A stretch of DNA of 12,723 nt, from assembly GCA_002690755.1 (NCBI GenBank), contig NZFT01000063.1, forward strand, positions 71,599-84,321. Reading direction: 5' to 3'. A program made the position numbers and the translations under genes. Numbering within the stretch: the stretch's first letter is position 1; every line of letters begins with the position of its first letter. Shown one piece after another: positions 1 through 6,903 of the stretch. This stretch comes from Phycisphaerae bacterium. Its GTDB lineage: Bacteria > Planctomycetota > Phycisphaerae > Phycisphaerales > SM1A02. The notes under the pieces are model-generated. The model did no database searches, was not told the origin of the DNA, and saw only the letters and a list, made by a program, of their open reading frames with translations.

Positions 1-40
1 CCGTTCCGACCAGCTCGCGAGAGAACCGATCACATCGCCC

Positions 41-922
41 TCATTCGGAAAGAAGGCCTTGCAGATAACGCCCGTACGAATTCTTCGACATCGCCGCAGC
101 GATCTCGTGAAGCTGACCGTCATCGATCCAACCGTTGCTCCAGGCGATCTCCTCGGGACAGGCGACCTTCAGTCCCTGCCGGTCCTCGAGCGTCTGGACG
201 AACTGCCCGGCCTGCAGAAGACTCTCGAACGTACCGGTGTCGAGCCATGCGGATCCTCTTCCGAGGCGTTCGACGGAGAGCGAACCCTGCTTCAGATAGA
301 AGTCGTTGATGCTCGTGATCTCGAGCTCGCCACGATCCGAGGGTTTCACGTTGCGGGCGATGTCCACGACCTGCTCGTCGTAGAAGTACATCCCGGTCAC
401 CGCATAGTTGGATTTCGGCTCGACCGGCTTCTCCTCGATGCTGGTCGCCCGCATCTCCTCGTCGAAGGCGACCACCCCGTATCGCTCGGGATCCGCGACC
501 CGGTAGGCGAAGACGGTGGCGCCCGTTTCACGATCGCTGATCGCCCGCAGACGATTCCGAAGATCCGCGCCGTAGAAGATGTTGTCTCCGAGCACCAGAA
601 CGCTGGGACGATCCTTGACGAAGTCGGCCCCGATGATGAAGGCCTGCGCGAGGCCGTCGGGCGACGGCTGGACCGCCCATTCGATCTGCATGCCCCACTG
701 CGAGCCGTCACCGATCAGGTTCTGAAACATCACCTGTTCATGCGGCGTGGTGATGATCATCACCTCCCGGATGTCCGAAAGCATCAGCACCGAGAGCGGG
801 TGATAGATCATCGGTTTGTCGTAGACCGGGAGCAGTTGCTTGCTCACACCCCGAGTGATCGGGTGGAGTCTGGATCCGGATCCGCCGGCGAGAATGATCC
901 CACGCCTGGTGTTGCTTGACAT
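41..922 (-). CDS. rfbA: Glucose-1-phosphate thymidylyltransferase (RmlA/RfbA)
   Basis: This enzyme joins glucose 1-phosphate and dTTP to make dTDP-glucose, the first step toward dTDP-L-rhamnose and related sugars for cell-surface polysaccharide; it acts in the cytoplasm. The 293-residue product matches the family's usual length of about 290. Visible family signatures are the nucleotide-binding loop [13 protein letters not shown] (residues 11-23), [17 protein letters not shown] (27-43), the metal-binding aspartate in LGDNIFYG (D113), EEKP (163-166) and WLDTGT (226-231). I start it at the ATG whose complement lies at 920-922. It has an AGGG seven bases upstream and begins directly at the conserved fold, whereas the frame open upstream adds 33 residues with no family resemblance. 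It is divergent from the exosortase gene. Downstream on the same strand the window ends, so any rmlB/C/D partners cannot be seen. The family call is very secure. Confidence 0.96.
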   Translation of the reverse strand: MSSNTRRGIILAGGSGSRLHPITRGVSKQLLPVYDKPMIYHPLSVLMLSDIREVMIITTPHEQVMFQNLIGDGSQWGMQIEWAVQPSPDGLAQAFIIGADFVKDRPSVLVLGDNIFYGADLRNRLRAISDRETGATVFAYRVADPERYGVVAFDEEMRATSIEEKPVEPKSNYAVTGMYFYDEQVVDIARNVKPSDRGELEITSINDFYLKQGSLSVERLGRGSAWLDTGTFESLLQAGQFVQTLEDRQGLKVACPEEIAWSNGWIDDGQLHEIAAAMSKNSYGRYLQGLLSE

Positions 923-1235
923 GATTGATCCCTGAAGAAAAGAACTGTCTCGGCCCGCCAGATTACGACACCCCCGACACACTGCAAGTGTTTCGACCAC
1001 GGGCGGCTCATGCTGCAGCAATGGTCGGCGAAACGAGGGAAGCAGATCCCAGGGTCCTGATAACGATGTGGAATCGTCGCCTCGGAACGGTGAGTCGGTT
1101 TTCGTCGTTTCCCTGATCTAAACGCCGGTTTCGGTTCGACCGCCGGAGCCCACTCGACGATACTGAAGCGTCAGGTTCGTTGCCGCCTGGCTCGTCTCAG
1201 GCCTCGCCGTCCCCATCTGAGTTCCGGATCCGTCG
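923..1235. promoter_or_regulatory. Divergent intergenic region between rfbA and exosortase gene
   Basis: This 313-base gap separates two divergently transcribed genes and should hold both promoters. The only element I can assign is the AGGG ribosome binding site of rfbA (complement at 930-933). A 5-base-stem inverted repeat (GCCTG at 1185-1189, CAGGC at 1198-1202) is too short to interpret. Short open frames crossing the gap lack ribosome sites and recognisable content. I see no convincing sigma-70 hexamers. Confidence 0.35.
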
Positions 1236-3077
1236 ATGCCGTCTTCGCAGACCGAAGAATCCACCACCGAGGTCGAATCGTCCCGGAACTGGATCACGCC
1301 GTCGAACGGCGTGATGATTGGGATCCTGGTGCTCGTCGCCGGTTGTCTCGGCGTCGCGTTCCGTGATTTCTTCCTCCTCCAGTATCACTACGCGACCGTC
1401 GAGGCCGCGGACTGGGGACACACGCTCTTCATTCCGTTGATCGCCTTGTACGTCGTCCTGCTGCACAAGGCGGATCTCTTCGAGGGGCCGATCACCCCCT
1501 CGAAGTCGGGATTCCTGCTCGTCATCGCCGGCATCCTCTGGTACGCCGCAACGTGGCTCACCCCGGATTCGACCTTCCTGAACAGCCACAACATCCGCGC
1601 CGTCGGCGTCTTTCTCGCGATTCTCGGCGTCACGATCGGACTCCTCGGATGGCGATCATTGATCTGGCTGTGGTTTCCGCTGCTCTACATCTTCGTGTTC
1701 GGCCAGCGGATCACCGACAAGGTCCTGCTTGAAATCACCCTTCCGATGCAGTCGATCGCGGCATGGGGATCGTGGCACGCTCTTGAATTCCTCGGCTACG
1801 ACCTCCTGCCCCTCCGTGGCAATCACATCGTGGTCCTCCTGCCGGGCGGCGAGGAGTATCCACTCGATGTCGCGGAAGCCTGTTCGGGCATGCGGATGCT
1901 CATGGCGTTTCTCGCCCTCGGCACCGTCATCGCCTACGTCGGACTGGATCGCTGGCCACTCCGACTCCTCCTGATCGCCTCGGGAATTCCGATCGCGATC
2001 TTCATCAACGTCCTCCGAATCTGCACGCTCGGGATTCTCGGCATGAACGGGGAAGGGTTCATGTTCGGTGAATTCCACTCGCTGGTGGGCCTCGCCTGGA
2101 TGATTCCGACCTTCGGACTCTTCATGCTGCTGATGTGGTTCCTGCGTCCACTCGAAGAGGATGAGGACGGGAACCGTCTTCGCCGAGGCGCCGGTAGCGC
2201 CGAGACCCGCGAAACCAGACCCGCCCGTTTCGACCCTCGGGTCCGTTGGATCGGAGTCGGGCTGGTGACCACGCTCCTGGTGGGCGGAACACTGGTCAAC
2301 GCCACCATCGCAGGTCTGGGGATCCATCTCGTCAAGAAGCAGGTCCCACCGCGATCCCCGATCGACGAGCTTCCCGAACGCATCGGCGACTGGACGAAAT
2401 ACGGAGACGATGACGTCTTCTCGGACACGCTCATCGAGGTGCTCGGCACGAGCCGGTACCTCCAGCGGTTCTACGCACTGAATGGCGATCCGGCCGAGGG
2501 GCTGCTTCAGTTGCATCTCGCGTACTACACCGATCTCGCCGGCACGGCCCCGCACGTTCCCGAGGTCTGCTGGGAGAACCACGGTCTCATATCCGTCCGT
2601 GATCCGTTCGAGCTTCCCCTCGAACCCGATCTGCCGGGCCGGACCTCGGAGTCAAGAAACCTCGCGACCGGTCTCGCCTACGAGACCGTCCCCCGCATGG
2701 ATCCGGTCACCGGCGAGTACTCGGATCTTCCCCTGCCGATCGGTGGTTACACCCTTCGAACCACCATCTTCACGAACCCCGAAAACACCTCATATCAGAA
2801 TTACGGGGGATACTTCTTCGTCGCCAACGGGCGTACGACGCCGAGTGCGATGGCGGTGGAGAACGTCGCCTTCGACCTCACCTCCGAATACGCCTACTAC
2901 TGCAAGATCCAGTTGAACGCGACGATGTCGACGCTCTCGTCGACGAACGACGAGGCGAACCTCGAACGCTTCAAGTCGCAGGTGACCGATTTTCTCGAGT
3001 CGCTGATCCCGGAAATGACCGAAATCCTTCCGGACTGGCGGGACTTCGAGGGCGAGACCGAGCCCGAGGACGCCTGA
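1236..3077 (+). CDS. Exosortase fused to EpsI-type (DUF3485) domain
   Basis: Exosortases are integral membrane transpeptidase-like proteins thought to cleave and anchor proteins with a C-terminal PEP-CTERM-type sorting signal, usually alongside exopolysaccharide genes. The N-terminal half (residues about 25-305) is a multi-pass membrane domain. It carries the expected catalytic trio: Cys216 in EACSGMRML, Arg261 in INVLRIC, and His281 in GEFHSLVG. A charged linker (305-335) and one further membrane segment (about 337-360) lead into a C-terminal soluble domain resembling EpsI. That domain begins near PIDELPERIGDW and includes HVPEVC (His440, Cys445), like the H-x-PE-x-C motif of that family. 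In many bacteria EpsI is a separate neighbouring gene; the fused form is known among exosortases. The 613-residue length suits the fusion. The start ATG has only a weak GGATCC-like site upstream. No substrate with an obvious sorting tail is visible here. The subfamily is uncertain. Confidence 0.9.
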   Translation: MPSSQTEESTTEVESSRNWITPSNGVMIGILVLVAGCLGVAFRDFFLLQYHYATVEAADWGHTLFIPLIALYVVLLHKADLFEGPITPSKSGFLLVIAGILWYAATWLTPDSTFLNSHNIRAVGVFLAILGVTIGLLGWRSLIWLWFPLLYIFVFGQRITDKVLLEITLPMQSIAAWGSWHALEFLGYDLLPLRGNHIVVLLPGGEEYPLDVAEACSGMRMLMAFLALGTVIAYVGLDRWPLRLLLIASGIPIAIFINVLRICTLGILGMNGEGFMFGEFHSLVGLAWMIPTFGLFMLLMWFLRPLEEDEDGNRLRRGAGSAETRETRPARFDPRVRWIGVGLVTTLLVGGTLVNATIAGLGIHLVKKQVPPRSPIDELPERIGDWTKYGDDDVFSDTLIEVLGTSRYLQRFYALNGDPAEGLLQLHLAYYTDLAGTAPHVPEVCWENHGLISVRDPFELPLEPDLPGRTSESRNLATGLAYETVPRMDPVTGEYSDLPLPIGGYTLRTTIFTNPENTSYQNYGGYFFVANGRTTPSAMAVENVAFDLTSEYAYYCKIQLNATMSTLSSTNDEANLERFKSQVTDFLESLIPEMTEILPDWRDFEGETEPEDA

Positions 3078-3091
3078 AGTTCTCGAACATC

Positions 3092-3108
3092 CCCGGCGAA
3101 CCGCCGGG
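3092..3108 (+). terminator. GC-rich hairpin after the exosortase gene
   Basis: This is a perfect 7-base stem (CCCGGCG, loop AAC, CGCCGGG) starting 15 bases after the exosortase stop codon and ending 36 bases before the epimerase start. No T-run follows, so it is not a textbook intrinsic terminator. It could stabilise the upstream mRNA end, or separate expression of two functionally unrelated genes on the same strand. Confidence 0.4.
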
Positions 3109-3144
3109 TCGCCACGCCGACGTTCCATCGATAGGCTGAAGGCG

Positions 3145-4104
3145 ATGCGAATCCCGATCATCGACAGTCACACCGAGGGCGAACCCACTCGAGTCGTCAT
3201 CGACGGGCTCGAACTGGGATCTGGTTCGATGAAGGATCGTGTCGAGAGACTCCAAGCGGAATTCGACGACGTTCGGCGGGGCATCCTGCTCGAACCCCGC
3301 GGATCCGATGCCCATGTCGCCGCCTTCCTCGGCGATCCGCTCGACGACGATGCCGATGCTTCGGTGATCTTCGCCAACAACGTCGGCGTGCTCGGCATGT
3401 GCGTCCACGGAACCATCGGCGTCGTCCGGACTCTGCAGCACGTCGGTCGAGTGAGTGATGCGCCCGGCACCAGAATCCAATTGGAGACTCCGGTCGGAAT
3501 GGTGCGTGCCTCGATCGAGAACGATGGTGCGATCGCGGTGGAAAACGTTCCTTCCCATCGCGGGCTCGCGGGCGTGGAGATCCGTCTCGAGGCCCGAGTG
3601 GTCCACGCCGACATCGCGTGGGGCGGCAACTGGTTCGCACTGGTGAACGATCATGGCGAGGATCTCGACCGTTCACGTATTCCCAGATTGAGTCGAATCT
3701 CCTCCGAGATCCGTCGAATCCTCAACGAACGCGAGGACGATCGAGGTGTCGACGCCGAAGGACGGGCCGTCGGCGGCGCCGTCGACCATGTCGAACTCTT
3801 CGGTCCCCCGGCCGCGGGTGGGGATTCCCGAAACTTCGTGCATTGCCCGGGCGGGGCCTACGACCGATCACCATGTGGAACCGGGACCAGCGCGAAATTG
3901 GCCTGTCTGGCGGCGGATGAAAGGCTCGCCCCCGGCGAGCCATGGATTCAGGAATCGATTCTTGGGAGCCGATTCATCGGCCGCTACCGCCGGGGGGAAC
4001 GGGCGGGCGAGATCATCCCCACGGTCTCCGGCCGAGCCTGGATCACCGCCGAGGCCGAACTGCATCTGGACCCCGAGGATCCATATCGGTTTGGAATCGA
4101 CTGA
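3145..4104 (+). CDS. 4-hydroxyproline 2-epimerase / proline racemase family
   Basis: Members of this cofactor-independent family invert the alpha carbon of proline or hydroxyproline using two cysteines that act as acid and base. Both are present: Cys86 in GMCVHGTIG and Cys244 in DRSPCGTGTSAK. This argues against the related trans-3-hydroxyproline dehydratases, in which one cysteine is replaced. The N-terminal SHTEGEPTRVV (residues 8-18) is also characteristic. At 319 residues it is a normal length. The residue after the first cysteine is Val87, where glycine is the more usual choice. Context favours trans-4-hydroxy-L-proline as substrate: a DapA-family enzyme and a ketoglutarate semialdehyde dehydrogenase of the hydroxyproline pathway lie a few kilobases away. 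The start ATG has a closely spaced GAAGG upstream. Family membership is near certain; the choice of hydroxyproline over proline is inferred from neighbours. Confidence 0.92.
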   Translation: MRIPIIDSHTEGEPTRVVIDGLELGSGSMKDRVERLQAEFDDVRRGILLEPRGSDAHVAAFLGDPLDDDADASVIFANNVGVLGMCVHGTIGVVRTLQHVGRVSDAPGTRIQLETPVGMVRASIENDGAIAVENVPSHRGLAGVEIRLEARVVHADIAWGGNWFALVNDHGEDLDRSRIPRLSRISSEIRRILNEREDDRGVDAEGRAVGGAVDHVELFGPPAAGGDSRNFVHCPGGAYDRSPCGTGTSAKLACLAADERLAPGEPWIQESILGSRFIGRYRRGERAGEIIPTVSGRAWITAEAELHLDPEDPYRFGID

Positions 4105-4105
4105 A

Positions 4106-4137
4106 GCGAGGCCTTGGCCGAACCCTTCGGCCCTCGC
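4106..4137. terminator. Probable bidirectional terminator hairpin between convergent genes
   Basis: The hairpin begins two bases after the epimerase stop codon and lies 34 bases beyond the 3' end of the converging glycosyltransferase frame. The inner stem is a perfect seven pairs, GGCCGAA (4116-4122), loop CCC, TTCGGCC (4126-4132). An outer stem GCGAG (4106-4110) / CTCGC (4133-4137) is separated by a one-sided GCCTT bulge. Position and symmetry suit termination from both directions, although no clear T-tract flanks it. Confidence 0.55.
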
Positions 4138-4171
4138 CGTCGCTCGATGTCGTCCGGCGGGAGGATCCCCA

Positions 4172-4870
4172 TCAGACCGAGCTGAACTCGTGACTGATGT
4201 AGATCATCCGCGCTTTCAAACCCTGCAGGAAAGACCCCCAGAGCAACATCTCATTGATCACGAACCGAATGAAGCAGAACCGCAATCTTCGACCGAAACC
4301 CAGATCGGTCCGTGTGAAGTCGGTACGGAAGTATCTGAACGCGGTGATACCCAGGACCACCAATGCCGGAATGGCAACCGGCCAGCATCCGAGGATCAGG
4401 GCCGGCACCAGTACCGCGAGACTCAGGTTCATGAACAGGAACGAGGAGAGGAAGATGATCACCGTGAAGGGCAGAGGCCGTGCCATCCAGCATTGATGGT
4501 CGGTCGCTTCCGGATCCTTCGCCCCGGTGTTCGAGAAGATCTCGATGCCGCCACCCGAGATCTTCCGCATGATCTTGACCTGATATCTGGCAGTCAACCA
4601 CCACTGGTCAATGATCTTCCTGAACGTGAAGTTCGACGTATGCGTCACTTGAGCACTGGGCTGCGAGAACAGTTTTCCACACGCACTGAAACGAATGCCG
4701 ATGTCGACATCCTCGCAGGCATTCATCACCGGATCGTAGTTCCCGACCACGTCGAAGGTCTTTCGACGGAATCCGACGTTCCCTCCCTGAAAGAAGAGAC
4801 TCACCGCTTTCCGCTGCTCCATGGGAAGGTAGCGAAACGTGAAGTACTTCTGGCTCCACCGGATGATCAT
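4172..4870 (-). CDS. C-terminal half of a GT2 glycosyltransferase with membrane segments
   Basis: This 232-residue frame lacks the front of a GT-A fold but contains its back half. It has FFQGGNVGFRRKTF (residues 26-39), typical of the acceptor-side region, and the CEDVDIGIR motif (52-60) whose ED pair is the usual catalytic base region of GT2 enzymes. HTSNFTFRK follows, then two hydrophobic stretches at about 135-158 and 160-178 that look membrane-spanning. The missing front half is exactly what the preceding frame ends with. The ATG overlaps that frame's TGA as ATGA, complement at 4867-4870. I see two readings: a translationally coupled second polypeptide completing the enzyme, or one gene broken by a single-base loss. 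The second is more likely, because splitting a GT-A domain at this place is unusual and no ribosome binding site of its own is evident. The substrate sugar is unknown. Confidence 0.75.
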   Translation of the reverse strand: MIIRWSQKYFTFRYLPMEQRKAVSLFFQGGNVGFRRKTFDVVGNYDPVMNACEDVDIGIRFSACGKLFSQPSAQVTHTSNFTFRKIIDQWWLTARYQVKIMRKISGGGIEIFSNTGAKDPEATDHQCWMARPLPFTVIIFLSSFLFMNLSLAVLVPALILGCWPVAIPALVVLGITAFRYFRTDFTRTDLGFGRRLRFCFIRFVINEMLLWGSFLQGLKARMIYISHEFSSV

Positions 4871-6549
4871 CGGGCGGACTCCAGGGATTCACGGCGGTAC
4901 TTCTGACGGTAGAAATCGCCCCACGGCGTGCAATCGTCGTCCCGGAATGAAATGCCGCCCCCACACGAGACGATGTCGGGGTCGTATTCGAAGGGGAGCA
5001 TCATGTCCTTCACCCAGTCGACGGGCGCAAGGCAGTCGTCGTCTATGAAGAGAACCACGTCCGAATCCGGGTCCGCATCGGCAATCGCGCGGTTGCGAGC
5101 GGCGATGATCCCCTTTTCGGTCTCGAGGACTCGACGAAGGTGCTTGTGCTCTACCGACATGCCATCGAGCCAGTCCGCGGTGTCGTCGGTCGAGCCATTG
5201 TCGATCACCAGGATCTCGTCCGGCTTCCTCGACTGCTCGAGGAGGGACTGGATCGTCTCCCTGAGCAGGCCCGATCGGTTGTAGGTGGGGATGAGCACCG
5301 AGACTCGATAGGATTCCCGCGTCGTGTCCCTGAGGATGGCCTGGGCCTCGAAACACGCCTCCGCCTTCTCGCCCGCGTCCAAGGCACGTTGAATGGCATC
5401 CAGTCGTTCCGGCGAATCACGACCAAGAAAGTGGAGAATCTCCCCCACCGCAAACAGCAGGCTGGACGGGTCGTTCAGGAAGATGAATCCCGTGTCAGCC
5501 GCGAGATGGGAAGCCTCGACCCCGTTGATCGACTGCAGTCGTGAGATCACCCCGCTCGGAGGATCTTCACCCGACATGGCCGAGAAGGTCAGGGGATTGG
5601 CGTCCGGGGTGAGGATTCCGTAGACCCCCTCCGAGATGAATGGGAGGAGAACGCTTCCCACCTGGACGTAATCCACTTCCTCCTTCGTCCTGATCACATC
5701 AATATCGGCCAGACTCGGAACCGACTGGTTCTTGGCATCGACCGAGACCCGCATGATGGTCATGGCTTCAGGAACGCTGCTGAAATCACGGATGACGTCC
5801 AGGGAAAGACTTTCTCGAAACAGCAGATTGGGCACCTTCACTCGATGCTCGCCCATGCGAGTGGAAGTGCGACATCCGAGCGCGTCGAGGAACCGCGCGA
5901 AGACGGCGTCGGGGTCGCCGGTCGCTTCGGAGTCGACGGGGACGACCTCTCGGAGTCGCTCCACCACTCGTGACAGGACGTATTCAGCAAGGACCGGGTC
6001 GTAGACACGGTGTTCGAGATAGACGAGGAACTTCCTCCAGACATCGGAGAGTTGCGACATCCGAACGGTTTCAGGCGAGCAGTCCAAGTCTTTCTGCAGG
6101 CCCATGGCCGCTTCAAGATCGAAGTCTGACCGGGTGCAGAGCACGCTCAGCTGATTCTTCACCTGGAAAAGGTGCGGCTTGGCGACTCGCAAGGCGTGGA
6201 GGTCGGACACCGTGAGGACTGCGGTCTCGCCGGCGTCGGCCAGGGGAAGAAGAAAACGACGGAGAAACGCCAGGTCAACCCCGATGTTGTCACGAATCCG
6301 CTCGGACTGTGGTCCCGAGTCGATGACGACGAAGAAGTCGATGTCACTGACTCCGTATCGCATCGTGCCTCGGACCGCACTTCCGGAAAGCACGATCGCA
6401 CAGACCTCCCCACTTCTTCGCAGGAAGCACGACAGGATCCACAGGCTCAATCCGTAGTAGAGCCGAAGCAGGTGCCGAATCGGGGACCTGGACATCGCGA
6501 GACCGAGACGTCGTCGGCGAATCCGAGATTTGGCCGGGATTTCCTTCAT
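4867..6549 (-). CDS. Nucleotidyltransferase domain fused to N-terminal half of GT2 glycosyltransferase
   Basis: The 560-residue product has two recognisable parts. Residues about 45-130 form a polymerase-beta-type nucleotidyltransferase core, with LSGSAVRG (54-61) followed by the SDIDFFVV metal-binding pair Asp69/Asp71. Residues 130-410 are unassigned and mostly helical-looking. From about 414 a family 2 glycosyltransferase begins: VSVLIPTYNRS (416-426), VIDNGSTDDT (448-457), EKGIIAARNRAI (478-489) and the nucleotide-sugar-binding FIDDDCL (501-507). It then stops shortly after GDFYRQKYR, before the acceptor half of the fold, which is encoded in the next frame. I chose the ATG with complement 6547-6549, which has an AAAGAA stretch before it; an in-frame TTG at 6615 would add 22 residues. 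Base composition is lower in GC than the flanking genes. A role in surface glycan synthesis is plausible from the GT2 half. The role of the nucleotidyltransferase part is unknown. Confidence 0.8.
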   Translation of the reverse strand: MKEIPAKSRIRRRRLGLAMSRSPIRHLLRLYYGLSLWILSCFLRRSGEVCAIVLSGSAVRGTMRYGVSDIDFFVVIDSGPQSERIRDNIGVDLAFLRRFLLPLADAGETAVLTVSDLHALRVAKPHLFQVKNQLSVLCTRSDFDLEAAMGLQKDLDCSPETVRMSQLSDVWRKFLVYLEHRVYDPVLAEYVLSRVVERLREVVPVDSEATGDPDAVFARFLDALGCRTSTRMGEHRVKVPNLLFRESLSLDVIRDFSSVPEAMTIMRVSVDAKNQSVPSLADIDVIRTKEEVDYVQVGSVLLPFISEGVYGILTPDANPLTFSAMSGEDPPSGVISRLQSINGVEASHLAADTGFIFLNDPSSLLFAVGEILHFLGRDSPERLDAIQRALDAGEKAEACFEAQAILRDTTRESYRVSVLIPTYNRSGLLRETIQSLLEQSRKPDEILVIDNGSTDDTADWLDGMSVEHKHLRRVLETEKGIIAARNRAIADADPDSDVVLFIDDDCLAPVDWVKDMMLPFEYDPDIVSCGGGISFRDDDCTPWGDFYRQKYRRESLESAR

Positions 6550-6651
6550 GTCCGATTCTTTTTCACTCGGAACACCGCCATGAATGCGTGCATCATCGAT
6601 CTCGCTGACACGCAAGAGGAATTCGTCGGCAGTAACTTCACCCGGAAATCG

Positions 6652-6679
6652 ATGCTAACAATCATTGGTGCGATGACAA
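6652..6679 (-). promoter_or_regulatory. Candidate sigma-70 promoter for the nucleotidyltransferase-GT2 gene
   Basis: On the minus strand, TTGTCA (complement 6674-6679, five of six matches to the -35 consensus) is followed after 16 bases by TAGCAT (complement 6652-6657, four of six matches to the -10). It lies in a locally AT-richer stretch upstream of both candidate start codons at 6615 and 6549, so a transcript from here would cover either. Such matches occur by chance, so this is a weak call. Confidence 0.3.
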
Positions 6680-6773
6680 GGAACTAACCCCGCGGATCAT
6701 GCTCAGTCCACCGGCCCTCGAAACGGACACGAGAGGACGTTCAATGACGATTGTTTCCGGACGTGTGATGGAG

Positions 6774-6793
6774 ATCGTCGGAAGACCGACGAT
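6774..6793. promoter_or_regulatory. Perfect inverted repeat upstream of DapA-family gene
   Basis: The sequence ATCGTCGG, spacer AAGA, CCGACGAT is a perfect 8-base inverted repeat located 110 bases before the DapA-family start codon. It could be an operator for a dimeric regulator (hydroxyproline clusters are often controlled by GntR- or AraC-type proteins, though none is encoded here). It could also form a hairpin in the 5' leader. No T-run follows, so a terminator is less likely. Confidence 0.4.
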
Positions 6794-6903
6794 GGGATCT
6801 CACCCGGGTGCCGAATCCGCTCGTCTTCCATCCGGCCGACCCGGGAGGTTGGCGCACGGTCTCGGGTACCCTCTCGCTGCACTCAGCGCCGAGGAATCCA
6901 CCG

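Larger units (their letters stand above)
6550..6903. other. Divergent intergenic region before the DapA-family gene
   Basis: This 354-base gap separates the minus-strand glycosyltransferase gene from the plus-strand DapA-family gene. The part near the glycosyltransferase is AT-rich and holds the candidate minus-strand promoter. The middle holds a perfect 20-base palindrome (6774-6793). At the right end, GAGG at 6891-6894 lies nine bases before the DapA-family start. A 35-codon frame from 6580 to 6687 has no ribosome site or recognisable content. I found no inverted terminal repeats or target duplications that would mark an insertion. Confidence 0.4.

Noticed and set aside
1..33. Possible start of a further minus-strand gene after rfbA (GTG preceded by GAGG)
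   Set aside because: Only eleven codons fit in the window (beginning IGSLASW after the start) and they do not resemble rmlB, rmlC or rmlD N-termini, so nothing can be concluded.
59..919. Long plus-strand open frame opposite rfbA
   Set aside because: It is the complement of an unmistakable RmlA gene; its translation has no family motif and is a high-GC shadow.
4867..4880. Programmed -1 ribosomal frameshift in the glycosyltransferase
   Set aside because: No slippery heptamer and no evident downstream pseudoknot near the stop; a base loss or stop-start coupling explains it better.
3746..4906. 386-codon plus-strand open frame spanning the epimerase end and the glycosyltransferase
   Set aside because: It crosses a terminator-like hairpin and lies over two recognised genes; no domain is visible.
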